Assembly (NCBI GenBank): GCA_036971715.1 | Contig: JAVHJL010000008.1 | Location: 806,001 to 870,000 of the forward strand | Source of the DNA: Arthrobotrys musiformis | Lineage: Eukaryota; Ascomycota; Orbiliomycetes; Orbiliales; Orbiliaceae | Length of the DNA stretch: 64,000 bases | Direction of reading: 5' to 3' | Notes under the pieces: generated by a model | What the model was told of the DNA's origin: nothing | The model's input: only the letters and a program-made list of their open reading frames with translations | The model's database searches: none | Program-made: the position numbers and the translations under genes | Shown here: positions 23,296 through 36,033 of the stretch, in pieces | Layout of the letters: each line of letters opens with the position of its first letter | Position numbering within the stretch: position 1 is the stretch's first letter

Positions 23296-26200
23296 TGAGA
23301 ATCGATTATGGTTAGATTTGGAGACTTTTTTTGTTTAATGTATGCGCGCCCCGGGAGGTATGCAAACAGAGGATTTTATCATGAACTGAAGGCCGTAGAT
23401 AGATGTAGAGGAAGGTTTTTCGATAATCGGTATATCGATATGTTTATGACGTAGGAAAGCGACAAAAAAAAATCGAGAAGTTATACAAATGTTGCAATGT
23501 GCTTCAAAGTGGATTCTGTGTCTTATTTTGGTCTGGGATTTGATGATGAATGATTCGACAATGTAGCAGACATCATGAAGAACTTATATACGTCTTCGAA
23601 CACTTAATCATGTAACCCCGAGATCGAAAGAACAACAGACCAACCGTACCCAAAGGGACAAAACAATGGCGATAGAATATTGTCTCGCGAGGCATAAGGC
23701 TTCACTTACCAGGTTCATAAGGCGGCTTAGCGATTGGATGAAGCCAAGTGAAATGAGAAGTTTCACGGCTTTGCCTTCTTTTGATGTTAGAGCGGTGGTT
23801 GCGATCTTCTGGAAGAAGTCTTAGCGAGGTAGATGATTCAAATGGAACGAGCCGCTGCAGTGTAAAACGCACGCGCCTTTCCTGTCTAATGCGGAGTCGC
23901 CGCCCTAACCAGGGTTAAGATGTGGAGAGCTAGTGATGTGATAGGCTGGCGGGAGCTCGTCCCACGAGGGGGGGTAAGGGTGGATGTACGATCCCGAACA
24001 ATGCAATATGGGAAATCGTATAAGATGTCACAGGCAATGCTTAACAATCGACTTGAGGAATTCAATGCAATAGGAGATTGCGATTCGGTTATCACGGGGT
24101 TGGGTGTATAGCCCAGTGACAAGCCACAAAAAGAGAGAGGAAAGAGAGACTCGATGGAGATATGACAATCGAATGAGTATAGAATATATGAGGGATAAGA
24201 GACTCGGGGCGACAAAGCAGCCCTACGATGTCGTACTTCGCTTCGACCGTCTGATAAGGCTAAGAGATGGGTTAGATGCCTAGAATTCTGGGTGCGCTAA
24301 ATTGTGTGAAGAATGAGGCTTTGCAAGCTCGTGGAGAGGATGGTTGTGGTGGTTGTGGTAGATATAAGAGCCAAAACGCCAGGTTGGGGGGGTTTATAGC
24401 CTCCCGTTTGAGGGTAATCTAAACGACAATATAAAGGTAGGTACTTGGAAATGTGTGAAACGAACGGATAATTGGGAGGTCACAACTGTTCTACAGAAGA
24501 CGGTGCATGCGATAAAACAAAAAAAAGAAACGAGCAAGAAAAAAAAAAGAAAAATAAATGGGGGAGTTCCGTGATGGGGGGAATTCTGGTTGGATGTGGT
24601 GTACTTACGGCTGCTGATGTTGGATTGCGTCGTCGAAGTTGGATTGATGATTTGGAGAATGAGGCTTTGCAAGAACCAAGCAGCGCCCGCGTGGATCTTA
24701 TAAACCTTGCTTGAATGTTCTAACCGTTACACATTCAAGCTTTCTTATGAGACCTTTGCACAATATGCGGATGCTAATCCGTATTCGTTAGGACAAGGCA
24801 TTCTAAGAGGAGGCCAAGGGGGGCCGGGGATCCATATGGCGCCAGGAGGTATGAAGCGAGCAAATGGGAGGTGTTCCGTAGCAGAACTTCAAGCTTTGAT
24901 GGCCAGTTTCGAACCCGTCTTGATCACCAGTCTAACGTTAGCCGTACTTACTTACTTCGTACTTGCCTGGGGTATGTATTGGATGTATTGTATCCGGGGC
25001 CAGACAGCCTCCGAGACCGCCTGTGCTGCGATATATCGTCATCTGATGGTAAACCTAATCTTCATTGCCACTTGCAGCAATAAAAAAAACCTGCGTTCGC
25101 TGATTCCTATCAAACTTCTGACCATGGCCAACGTGCAACCTCCGCAGGCCATGGCCATCATACCATCATAACCACTCATAGCAATCATATGCATACGTTA
25201 TGCATCAAAAGTATACTATCCGGCCGTAGGTTGTGTTGAGTCCTTCAGCAGGGCAGGGCGGTGCACGACATCGGGGAGTTATCGTAGCGACATGAGCCTC
25301 GATTTCGAAAATGCGCTTGTCGCAGGATGGTTAACTTTCAGATTGCTTGCATGGGTGACCCAGCCCGCTGGAACCCACGCTGTATATACAATACACAGGC
25401 CAGCTAGGCCTACCCGCCAGGAAGGTCGGTCTGGGCTTACTCGTATATTGCATTCTGTCTTAGCTTTCAATGTTTCGATGATATGATATCGATACTTCTG
25501 ATTGTATGTACCGTTATTTCCAAAATAGAAGATCAATTCTTCAAAACTACTGAGATATAGATACAGACACTCGATATGCCCTCAGTGATATTTGTCCGAA
25601 CATTATGGAGAAGCAATTAGCAAATTAATCACCCCCTGTGCATACAGCGAACTTGTACTTAACTCCATCGACGTTGTTCAGCCAAGTCGCGAGTCCACAC
25701 TGCAAAAGTGGGCCCCCAGGCGACCAATCCATGCATTTCCTGACTCAGCCCCCATCGGCTCTTGCTAACCACCGGTCTAAGCACAAACTCTCAACCCAAA
25801 CAACGTGACTTATTTTATGTAATCCACCCAATGAAGGCCTGAGATTGCCCTCACAAGCTAAAGTAGGTAATTACCTGCTCGCCTTCGGACTAACTACCGT
25901 AACGTTAAGGTCGAGAAATCGGGCTGTGAACTGGCTTCAATTTCCGATATTTCCTACCGATCGATCCAGCGAATTCGCGCGAGAACTAGCATATCAACTA
26001 GCTTTCGGATTCTTGCTGCGGAATTTCCTAGTTACATGGACATCTTATAATCCACGAAACATGTGTACGTACACTAGCTCATACCCGACTTCTCGGCCCG
26101 TTCATGTATATTATTCGCTCGGTATAACGTTTCCCTCCTCTGCAATCTAACTCAACTCGACCAAAATGATGCCACTCTCTGAAGCCTAGAGTAGAGGCAT

Positions 26201-27026
26201 CTTCTAGATGCAGCATGCAGCAGCTTTGGTCCCCAACAAACGTACTTGAAGATTGAACACAAAGCCTGTCTGCAAGATGCCTGTGGGGCGACCCGCTCAT
26301 GCATGGCTTAGACGACCACCCATGATACACACGATATCCCTATAGCTAGGCCCCATACCCCCATGAGGTACTTAGCTCCCCTCCCTGCACAAATTCCGCA
26401 CCATTCCTCCATACGAACCCCTTCCTTCTAGAATGTTTTAAAATCCCGCTTCTTTGTTTTTTTCCCACTTCCGCCGAGTGAGGTTCGCCTCCCATAGCCA
26501 TGAGCGACTTTAATCCAACTTCCCCCATCGCATCGCCCCATTTTTATAGAGTAATTGCTAGCTAGTAGAATATTATGTAGGATCCGATCGATAGCCTCGT
26601 CGTCATATACCCATCAATGCCCGCTTACGTCTCTTACTTTCACTTGAGAATATTATTCTCCACCAGGCACACTGCTTATTATTCATTTTTTATCTACTTC
26701 AGCAAGCAAGGAAAACACAAAAAAGAATCTGCGTCGCAGGGAAGAAGGAAAGCAAGAGGGAAGGCGATCAAAAGAATGGAGGAGATGTACCCTTGGACAT
26801 AAGGCAAGCAAGGCATAAAAAAGTAAGAGGAGAGAAAGGCGACTTTTCAGGGAAATGTGATCAGGAATAGAATCATTACTTCGTTTTTCAGGTGTTTAAA
26901 AATTATCTCCTTTCCCAAATTTCTTCTTTGCCAAAAAAAGTAAAGTGGACAGATCAGGTTGTGAGTTTCAAACGCAAAGGCGGTCCAAGGTATTGTAAGG
27001 CTGGTCGGGTTTCGTGCATGTCCATC
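23296..27026. other. Spacer (about 3.7 kb) between SPT16 and the small Q/H-rich ORF
   Basis: No gene is supported. The + strand frame at 24707-25171 has one hydrophobic stretch but ends in low-quality sequence and has no domain. The 17-bp sequence GAATGAGGCTTTGCAAG occurs twice, near 24311 and 24657. The right end should contain the 3' UTR of SPT16. Confidence 0.55.
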
Positions 27027-30000
27027 TTAACGCTTCTTAGACTTCTTCGGTCTCTCCTCGTCGCTGAGATCCCTCTCCTTATCCTTCTTCTTTGCTTTCT
27101 CTTCCATTTCATCCCACGATTCTATCCACCGACAAGGGGTCATTGTTAGTATATATTTGTAAATATATGGAAAGTGTGTCTAGTATAACTTACCGCCCTC
27201 AGAGAAGTCACTAGCATCGCTGCCTTCGTCCTCGCTTGCGTCATCGTCTTCACTTCCATAGCTGTCCTCGCTATCTTCACCGTCGCTGAATTCACTCTCA
27301 GACTCCTCGTACTCACTCTCCTCTTCTTCCTCCTCTTCCTCCTCGTCATCGGTGTCGGTGCTCAAGAACTTCCAACCACCGTCAGCAAAGAACTGATGGG
27401 GGTCACCGGTCACGGTCTTCATGATTTGCATCCAATTAAGATTCAATGGTCCTTCGGTAAAGGCGATGTTGACACTGTCAAGCCAGTCCTTTACACTCTC
27501 CAAAGATTCCATGGGGATTGAGTTAACATGAACGACAGGTCGCGAGAAATCCTTGAAAATGAACGCCATATCGAAGTTCTTTAACCCGAACTGAACACGC
27601 TCCAAATGGGCAACTTCGATCTCATCGAGGGTGATAACCAAGAATGGGGGATCGGTAAGCTGAACGAGGCACTCAGTAGTCGGCTGGCAGAGAACGTTGG
27701 CACGGAACGGAACACCATAGAATCCGAGTTCACGGAATGGAATATCCACGTCGAGACCCTCATCCTTCGTGGCCTCAGAGATCTTCTCCGCAAAAGCTCG
27801 GAATTCCTTGTCAAGCTGAGCTCTTCGTCGCCGTTCTTCCTGCTCGGCCTCGAATTCCTCTTCGTCGCCATACCTATACTTTCGCTTGCGGTTACCCGTC
27901 TCATCGAATTGTATATCCATGGCTTCTCTGTAGAATTGAACATCCTTGGTCTTCTTCTTGCCAACCATGATGGGGGTCTTGAGATGAACGTGTATTATCA
28001 CAATCAACTCATGTTCACAAGGCTGGAAGAACAAGTGCTTGACGTTTGAGAACAGGATGTCAATCCTCTCCGACCGAGCTGGCGAAACATACCGCAGACC
28101 GTTCTGGTGAATCTCCATGTCACCTGCGACGCGTTTTCCGTCAAGTGCTGGACGGACATAGACGTCCTGCAGGCGCTGGGGCCGTCGGTCTAAATAAAAT
28201 CCATTAGCTTTCTGGGGTTTGGAAGTCTTCGGTTGTGGTAACAACAACTTACTCTTGATTTCGATCAAATTGTCCTGGGTGACAACATCCTCCATCTCTT
28301 TCTTTTCCTGTTCACGCTTCAACGCCTGCTTCTTCATATCCTGGATGGCTTGACTGATATCAGCCATCCTGACACGGTCTGTGCTTCGATAGGACAAACT
28401 GCGGACGAAGTGAGCACTCGGCTCCTCGAGGGGCAGTTCATCCTTCTTGCCAACACCCTGACCGGGGCTGACAAGATTGATACGCAAATGCGTAAAAGGA
28501 TCCTCCTCGTTTTTACTGACGTTCTTTATTGTGGAGATATGGAATGGTACGGGCCTGCCAAAGATAGGCAGAATGATAGTCTGCGCCTTCACATCGACCA
28601 TGATCTTTAAATCTCCAACACCATTGGGGAACTGATTTTCTCGCTTGTAGGACTCAAACTTTTTAATCTGCTTCTTCTCAACACCGTTGCTGGCTGTCCC
28701 GCCAGCGGGAAATCTCTCGAGACCTTCGGATTGCTTCTTTGCGGCTAGCTGCTTTTGGTTTTCTTTCCTACGTTGCTCTTTGCCATCATCAACCTCCTCA
28801 CGCTTCCCGCGCAACTTGGTCTTCATAATAGCTGTGTTCTTAGACGAAGCAGCTGCCTTTGGCGGGGGCTTGGCCTGCTTCGCCTTCTGCTCTGGAGGAT
28901 TGTCGTCTTTGAAGTAGAATGCAACCTCGTCTTTGGCGACAGGTGCGCCTCGAGTCAAAACAATAGCTTCTGTATTCTTTCCTCCAACCTCCACGGTATC
29001 CGTGAGGGCGAGCGCATATGTCTTGCCCCGCTTATCATCCGCCTTCGGGTTTTCGAGGTCTTGAAACCCGACGTGGATGACTAATGTCATACCCTCCTGG
29101 AGAGTTCGGGCGTTCTTGCCATTGAGAAGAAGCGTGCTATCACGGCTCTCCATGTTGATACCATAGCCCACATTCCGGAAGAAATTCTTCTCGAGTTCAG
29201 GGTGCTGGGACTTGACAAGATTGAGGGCCTTGCTATATACGTCTTTGCAAGTGACACCGTCGCGAAGGGAGCTGATAATTAGGGCGTGTAACTTGATGAG
29301 GAAGTAATAGTGGGTCTCCTGGGTCTTGTTGGGGTCAATCATATAAGTTCTCCCAACAACGCTGCAGTAGTTTTTATATCTGAAACCCATAGACGCTATG
29401 ATGACGCCGCTGTGGAGGTTGTTCTTATCATTTTCGGACTCCCCAGGGACTTTCAAATCATATTTTCCACCGCTCTGGATTGAAGGGCCATAGGCCCAGT
29501 CAAGCTGAGAAGGTGCGAAGTCCGCACCAAGTTTATGGTCCTTCTTTTTGAAGAAGTCCTCATTGTCGATCTGCACCTCCACTTTCTTGCCGAGAGTATC
29601 GTGAGTGACCTTCTTCTCTTCATCAATAATCTCGGACATTTCCTCAAGGAAATATTTGTGAATGACGGCTACGGAGGCCTTAGCGGCCTGGCGTATGCTC
29701 TTCTACAAAGCAAAGTTAGTTTTCTAGAACCAAGATAGGAAACTACTCGTGGATCCGTACCGATCCGGCCTCATCGTATGTCTGAAGCGCAGTGCTGGCC
29801 CCAACGGCGAAATCCTGCTCTTCGATATCTCCTGCTTCTACAGCAGGCTTGTAGATGCCGTTCCATTCCGTAACCAATGGTCCCTGTGCGACAGTATAAT
29901 CCTTTTGCAAGATGCCGATTTTTTTCTATCCCTCGAAGAAAGGAGCCGATTAGCCGATTGAGACCCAAACCAAAAAGATGAAGCAAATGCGACAGCTCAA

Positions 30001-30582
30001 AGGGTCCGGAACGTACACCTGCAGCCTTGATGTGATCAACAATAGCCTGCAACTGCTTCTTGTTTTCGGCGTCATCTTTACCACGGACGAGAACCTCAAC
30101 GGGATATTTAGGTGTCGACAATGGGTGCAGTAATTTAGCTAAGCGGAAGCCAAAGTTAACAATCAGGATCCAGGGTTCGGAAGGCGGACCAACCAACCTT
30201 TTTTTGCTGTTGTAACAACATAAATTTTATCGAACGTCAGAAGCATCAAAGTGGCAGGGAATTCATATCCAAGCAGCCAATACTAAATTCGAAGCGGTAA
30301 ATTAGTCAATCGATTATTATTTTCATTTTTTCGCTCCTTCTTTTATCTGAATTCTCTTCTTGAGCCCCATGTGGTTGCAAGGAATGATATAGAGCGCATA
30401 TTTTGAAGACTTACAAACAAAGATAGAGTCTTCGTGTAGCCACTAGAGTCCGATTTTCCTAACAACAACAGAAGAGAGCTGGCACCTCCGAACTGTTCAT
30501 TACGCTGCGACCGCCATGCCGATATGAGGGTCGCGATACGGGTTGAGAAATTTTGCTTGTCGATGACGATTTCGTCCGACAT
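27027..30582 (-). CDS. SPT16: FACT complex subunit SPT16
   Basis: Seven exons (30582-30415, 30282-30198, 30138-30017, 29925-29761, 29702-28253, 28189-27194, 27121-27027) give 1026 residues, the usual length. With Pob3, Spt16 forms FACT, the histone chaperone that loosens and rebuilds nucleosomes during transcription and replication. The N-terminal aminopeptidase-like domain (about 1-440) begins at MSDEIVIDKQNF and includes QYW-type LFYWLLGYEFPATLMLL and the VGYGINMESRDS region; it is catalytically inactive in this family. The dimerisation and tandem-PH middle domains follow (EIHQNGLRY, FRELGFYGVPFR, NLNWMQIMKTV). The acidic tail (about 945-1000) ends in ESWDEMEEKAKKKD and a basic tail PKKSKKR. 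The exon 3/4 junction uses a GTACGT donor, because the alternative donor four bases earlier breaks the frame. The 63-nt intron at 28190-28252 is a multiple of three and has no stop, so retention would insert 21 residues. Confidence 0.97.
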
Positions 30583-31892
30583 GACGGATGAGGAGCGTCG
30601 TTCTTCGCGACGACAATTTCAGCGATGGGGGTTATAGTAGACGGAGCGGGTGTGGTGGAGGAATCGAGAGGACGGTGTCAAGATGAGAACTGGGAAGGGA
30701 GACTGGTAGGGATTGAGAGTTTAAAAAAGGTTTGGAGATGATGTCGGAGCAAGAGCTTGGAGGACGCGTTGAGTGCTCAAATACCAAGCAAAGAGCTTTA
30801 TACTTAGTCAGCAAACGCCAGGATTCGACTCAGTAATCGAACCGGACCTCGAAGATATGGGATATTGCTGACGGTCGGATTCTGTGTCGGGGAATATTTG
30901 TTTGAAAGTGGTGATGAAGCCGTCTCGGAGTTTTCAACGGGTCATTTGCCCTCGCGTTGGCTGCCATCGCAGTTTACTCGCGTCGGCAGCCACCCTTTCA
31001 CCCTTTACAGAACACATGGAACGGAAAGCCATGCACTAGCCACACCACACGAGCCGCATCTAAACCACCGCTCTCAAAATACAACATGGAACATTCGCAC
31101 AAGACCCCATGCATCCATGGCAATATACTTAAGTATGTACTTCTCGATATATTAGAGCACCAGTGAAGACCGCGAAATGATGTCCAGCACCATCCCGCAT
31201 GAAGCCGCAGAAGTAGATACATGCACAAGTTATAGGAATCGCATCGAGTAGGATAATTAACAACTAATATTCGGTTGAAACGACCAACAAGAAATTGGAA
31301 AGCCTCGTCAGTATATGCCGCTCAGAAAACACCAGAATCGCTCTTAGGAATGCACAAAAACTGAAACGAAGGGAAGAAGCACAGGGCGCAAAAATGGGTA
31401 TTGGTTGGGAAAAGAAATGTCATAAATTCATCGCTCTTCTCAGATACAAGCAACTACAGAATCAGGATAAAAGTTCGCCTGTGAGACATTTCTCGCATCC
31501 AGAGTTCAGAAAAAGGGTGGGGTTGAAGAGTAAAGGGGCTTATCATGCATTAAAAGGTATTTAAACACTGTGAAAATAAGAAAGGGAAGGGCAGGGAAGT
31601 TGTGAATAATGCAAAGGGGTCGAGGGGAGAACCGGCATTCTCTGGGTTTCCCTCGCGGCTCGTATGGAGGTTGCCAAAATCGGGTTTGAACCCAGATAGG
31701 CAAGCCAAAAATCAACCTTCTCCGGCAACAGAAAATCCTGGCGTGTAAATAAAGAGGATTCGACGGCCAGACGATAGAAAGGGGTTGACAGGTTAAAAAG
31801 ATAAAAAGATAAAGTAAAAAAAAAATTAAAAAAAAAAAATTAAAAAGAATTGGGAAAGCTCCCGTGTAAGGCAACCGAGAGTAATGTCTTCC
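30583..31892. other. Spacer between SPT16 promoter and the charged nuclear-protein gene
   Basis: No gene is supported. It holds the SPT16 promoter on the left and the 3' end of the next minus-strand gene on the right. An A-rich tract lies near 31816-31852. A tRNA-like stretch around 31670-31735 was examined and rejected. Confidence 0.55.
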
Positions 31893-33911
31893 TCAAACCG
31901 CAGTGAGTTCGTCGGGGGACTCATCCCTCCTCTTAGAAACAGCTTTTCCACCCCTCCCTCCCCCTCTAGCACCGCCACCCCTTCCCCTGGTGCTAGGGGA
32001 GGACTTCTTAATCTTTGCGCTCTCATTAACAGTGTGGAGGGGGTTTCCCGTGTCCTTGTTTTTTTTCGTTCCAATATTAAGAAGCTTCTTGAGAGGCGAC
32101 ATCGACCGACTTCGGGCAGGTATTGCGGCTGTTGGCTCAGGGGCGCCCATTATGCTCTCTACAATTTTGTCCGCCTCGTCCTCCTCCTCTCGGTTTTCGC
32201 CGTCCTCGTGGATAAGAATTATAGTCTCATCAGCGTTCGGCACCTTTTTGATCGTTGCGGATTTGGGCGCAGGAGTGGAGGTAGCCAGTGGTTCGTTTCC
32301 AAGAACTTGTGACAAGTCCAACTCTGTTTCAGCCAGTTTTTTCTTGAGGTCCAGCATCTTCTTCTCAAGGCGCTCTTTTTTCTTCAGCTCGGCTTTCGTA
32401 AGGGGCTTGCTGGGGGTTGGAATAGGGGATCTGCTCCTGCTCCGAAACCCTTCAATGTCCGTAGTGTCCGTGGTTAGAGGTGTACCATCCCGTAGACCTG
32501 TGTCTCTGTACTGATGAAACCCCCCAAGAACTGCATGTGAGCTCCTAGGGATGTCAACAAACCCACCGGAGCCTGTTGATTCTGTTGAGGCACGTGGTGT
32601 AGGGCCCTGCAAGGTTGACACGGCTCTGACAGTTGCTATGCTCATTGCCGATTCATTCATCTGTGGAGCCGCATAGACGTCGTCAGTGGTATAGGCAATT
32701 CCAATCTCAGCAGGAGTATCCAGAAGCTGCAAAACCTGATCCTCTGTGACCAAGGGTTCTTGTCCAATTCGTTGGTCCAACATTCTAGGTTGGTTGATTC
32801 CCTTGAGCTTGTTTTCCGCATATAGCTTTTCCGCCTTTGTCTTCCTTTCCATCAGGATCCTAACTTGTTTTTGAACCTCTAATTCATGGTCCTTCTTTCG
32901 CTCTCGCTCTTCATATTCTTGTGTGGCCTTTTGCCATCTCTTCGAGAACCAGTTGCTAATCGGTGCAAAAAATGTAAATTTGCTTTTGGGTGGTGGAGGA
33001 GTGGATTGTGGTAATTCACTCTTAGGGAAGGGGCGCGGGGGCGGCGGCATGGTCACCGGATTCGATGACACACGCATGCCGAAGCTATTGTATTCAGGGC
33101 CTCCGGACTCTGGCTCCCCAGTAGGTTCAAAATTAACGAACGGCGGAACGCCGCCTTTTCTCGTAAGCCTATCATTCATGCTTCCCTCGTAAAATCTGCT
33201 TATTCTAATTTTACTCGGTTCCGGCTTATCCTCGGTCCTGAGATTGGGTGTGCTCTTGCTCTTATTTCTAGCTAACCCGTTTACAGGCACAGAGGTAGCG
33301 GCGGGCTTCTTAGAGCTGCCGCCGGCAGTCTTTCCAACGCTCTTCCTCTTCCCTCGCTTCTTCTCAGGCGTGACTTCCGCCAGATTAAGGTCCGAATCGT
33401 CCGAGTCAGCGCCAGGGGTAGGTCTGTAAACGTCTTCTCGCCACTTTTGGGACACCCGACGCTTGCCCTTGTTATTCCCTGTGGCGAACGAGTTGTTCGC
33501 ATCAGGGTCGTCGTCGTCGTCATTATCATCGTCGTCGTCTTCTTCTCCTTCAAACCCCCCCTCACCACCAGCTTTCGCACGTTTTCGCTGAGGTTCTTGA
33601 TCTTCTGAGAACTCAGCTTCCGATTCCATCTCAAAGTCGCCATCGGAGTCATGTCTCCGATTTCTCGGCGTTTCGGTAACGTCTTCGTCGTCATCTTCAT
33701 TTAGACATTCTGCAGGAAATTGGCTGTCGTCCCGGAGCGATACTTCCTGTTCGTCGTCGCTCGGGTAAACGATGTAGTTTGCATCTTCGTCGTCAATTGC
33801 TTGTTCCGAGGAGGCTGCAATGTTGGAATTCCCACTACGTTGGCGCTTACGGCCAAACGAAGGTGGGGGCGGGGGCGGTGGCAGGAAGGACGGTGGTGGT
33901 GGGATCGCCAT
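31893..33911 (-). CDS. Charged, probably nuclear protein of unknown function
   Basis: A single exon of 672 codons starts at a real ATG with a polyproline head (MAIPPPPSFLPPPPPPPSFG) and a KRQR basic patch. Residues about 40-150 are highly acidic (runs of Asp). Then come basic stretches such as KKRGKRKS and the motif SRFYEGSMNDR. I recall that motif from uncharacterised ascomycete proteins annotated as nuclear RNA-binding, but I cannot verify this here. A helical, coiled-coil-like segment follows (WFSKRWQKATQEYEERERKK through KLYAENKLKG). A second coiled coil begins at KAELKKKERLEKKMLDLKKK. The C-terminus is RG-rich (STRGRGGGARGGGRGGK). The composition suggests a nucleic-acid or chromatin-associated protein. 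No catalytic domain is visible. Gene status is firm; function is inference. Confidence 0.82.
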   Translation of the reverse strand: MAIPPPPSFLPPPPPPPSFGRKRQRSGNSNIAASSEQAIDDEDANYIVYPSDDEQEVSLRDDSQFPAECLNEDDDEDVTETPRNRRHDSDGDFEMESEAEFSEDQEPQRKRAKAGGEGGFEGEEDDDDDNDDDDDPDANNSFATGNNKGKRRVSQKWREDVYRPTPGADSDDSDLNLAEVTPEKKRGKRKSVGKTAGGSSKKPAATSVPVNGLARNKSKSTPNLRTEDKPEPSKIRISRFYEGSMNDRLTRKGGVPPFVNFEPTGEPESGGPEYNSFGMRVSSNPVTMPPPPRPFPKSELPQSTPPPPKSKFTFFAPISNWFSKRWQKATQEYEERERKKDHELEVQKQVRILMERKTKAEKLYAENKLKGINQPRMLDQRIGQEPLVTEDQVLQLLDTPAEIGIAYTTDDVYAAPQMNESAMSIATVRAVSTLQGPTPRASTESTGSGGFVDIPRSSHAVLGGFHQYRDTGLRDGTPLTTDTTDIEGFRSRSRSPIPTPSKPLTKAELKKKERLEKKMLDLKKKLAETELDLSQVLGNEPLATSTPAPKSATIKKVPNADETIILIHEDGENREEEDEADKIVESIMGAPEPTAAIPARSRSMSPLKKLLNIGTKKNKDTGNPLHTVNESAKIKKSSPSTRGRGGGARGGGRGGKAVSKRRDESPDELTAV

Positions 33912-36033
33912 TCCGTCCGGCAGAACAGCTATTTTATTTAATTGTGAGGTGCGAAGGACCTATCTACCGCCCATTAGCAAAAGACATCACGGAACGAACG
34001 TAGTCGCGTTACAGGCATGAGCAAAAACATCCAAAGCGGCAGAATGGCAAACATGCACATGGCCCGCGCCGTGGATTGGTCTGCTGTGCTTGTACCCGGC
34101 GCACGCAACACTGGGAACTCGATCCGCAAAGCGACGGGAGCATGGACAAAGCTTACACGCTGGGGAGTAGAGAGATGGTCAGAACTGGGCATAGGACGTG
34201 CCGGTTACTGGCGCACGCCCACCAGAATGGTAGAAGGGCAGTCGCGTCTGGGGCCGAGTTGACGGGGGGGTTCGGTGGGATCAAGGTAACTCTTCCAGTT
34301 AAACCCGTCGAGGAAAAATGTTTACCGCAATCGCGGTATCGCCCAAGCCAACGGGAAGGAAGGGATGTTGTGTTGCTTGGTGCAGATACTAATTTTGGAG
34401 GGTAATGGGGGTGTCGCGGTTATAAGGCGATGAGCTGGGTACCAAGGAATTGTCCGTACAGGTGAGGCTGAGGTGGTGATGGCGATGGTGACGGTGATGG
34501 TGATGGTGATGGCAGTGGAGTGGAGGAAGAGTGGGTGACGGCAGCGAAGCGGGAGCGCGGAGGGTTGTTGTGTTATGCTTTGTTTTGGTTTGGCCTCACA
34601 ACCCACAACCCACAAGGAACCAACCATACTCAATTGCGACTGGCCATTACGCCCGCTGAAATTAACTTGACGTCGAATTTTATAAATTTTACGTACTAGG
34701 TACCTAACAGGAGATATAGCATACGAGACAAGCGGTGGTGGTGATATTCAACTTGCTGTGTAATTATCCGGTGTTTAGGTAGAAAGCAAATATGTTCCGG
34801 GGAAGCATGCAGCACAGCAACGGTGGGAGCCACAGCGGAAGGGCAGGAAGAATCATGTCTGGATATTACAACTAGCGCGAAGGAGGAAAGAAAACCAGCA
34901 AAGAAAGACAAAAAAAAACACCAGTTGGAAATGGCACCCCAGATTACGATATATAACATGTTGCATTCAATCAAAAGAGCTCCAAAAAGGGTAATAAAAC
35001 TTCTAAGCTAAAAGGCATCCAAGATGGCGAGGAAAAGAAACTGAAGAAACTAACCGACATGAGAGAATGTGGGGGGGTATGAGGCTAACAACATCAACGG
35101 AATGGAATGATATTTTTGATCAAAATACAGATAGGAAATGACTGGTAAGAAATGAGAGTCTGCGACTGGCCGATAGAAAAAAACGGTTTCAATCGACCGT
35201 GAGAGGGGTATATATATAATATCAAGCTTGGGATCATGAGAGTATGGAAGAATCAAGGAGTGTATATACTGCTGCTGTGAAAGAACTCTCCCATCGCTCG
35301 CCAAATTACGACCAAGTTAAAGAATCAAAAAAGAAACAAGTGCAAAATTTGCAAAACAAATCAAAAACAGAATAAAAAGAGACCCACAACCGTTGAGTAT
35401 GCGCATACACAAGTACACAAAGGAAGACACAAGGAAACGTTTTTTGAACCCATCCACCAAGAGGTCGGGTTGGGTTTTCGCTCAGTGAAGAGCTGATGAG
35501 GGGGACTGAGGTTAACTACCACTCACTCCCACCCACTCAAGTATATTGGCCATGCGCGACGGCGGCGGCGGCGGCGAGGACAAACAGATATAAAACCGAC
35601 AATTGCCACACCAAAACCTGAGGTTTCTTTTGGTGAAAAGAAATTTATAAGTTAAAACAATCCAGAAAGGAAGGAGAAAAATAAAAAGGAAAAAAAAAAA
35701 AAAAAAAAAAAACCATAAGGAAGAAAAGGAGAAAAGTTGGGAGCAATCAATGCGCCAGAAACGCCTTTCGGTGACCCAAGGAAACAAAGCACACAAATGC
35801 CCGTAAACCATAACTCCGTCTTGCGTACATCTATCTCTACAACGATCGGTTGAAGAGACAGCGTGACAAGAGAACCGGTACCAGAGGAATCATATGTTTT
35901 TTTCTTTCTTTTGTCGTAAAAACAAAGCAGGAGGTGTTTGGAGGGTGGAAGTCTCCAGAGAAGCGAAGAGGGGGGGAAGGGTAAGATATGGCGTTCACAA
36001 AAGAGATTAAGGGAAGGTAAAAGGTGGAAGATT
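33912..36033. other. Spacer with simple repeats between two minus-strand genes
   Basis: No gene is supported. A GATGGT/GGTGAT-type simple repeat lies near 34473-34515. A stretch near 35688-35711 is nearly pure A. A GGC run lies near 35557-35575. The right end probably carries the 3' UTR of veA and the left end the promoter of the charged-protein gene. Confidence 0.55.
34473..34515. repeat. GATGGT/GGTGAT hexanucleotide-like repeat
   Basis: About seven imperfect copies of GATGGT (GGTGATGGCGATGGTGACGG and following units) lie about 560 bp upstream of the charged-protein start codon. A similar GATGGT-rich patch occurs near 58303-58337. Confidence 0.8.

Noticed and set aside
24707..25171. 154-codon + strand ORF with one hydrophobic segment
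   Set aside because: No family resemblance, no supporting splice pattern, and the second half is low quality. Not strong enough to list as a gene.
31668..31740. tRNA-like stretch on the minus strand, with GGGTTCAAACCC resembling a B box and matching GTTGCC/GGCAAC ends
   Set aside because: The span between the matching ends is only about 60 nt. The T arm does not pair when placed next to the acceptor stem, and no D arm or A box fits.
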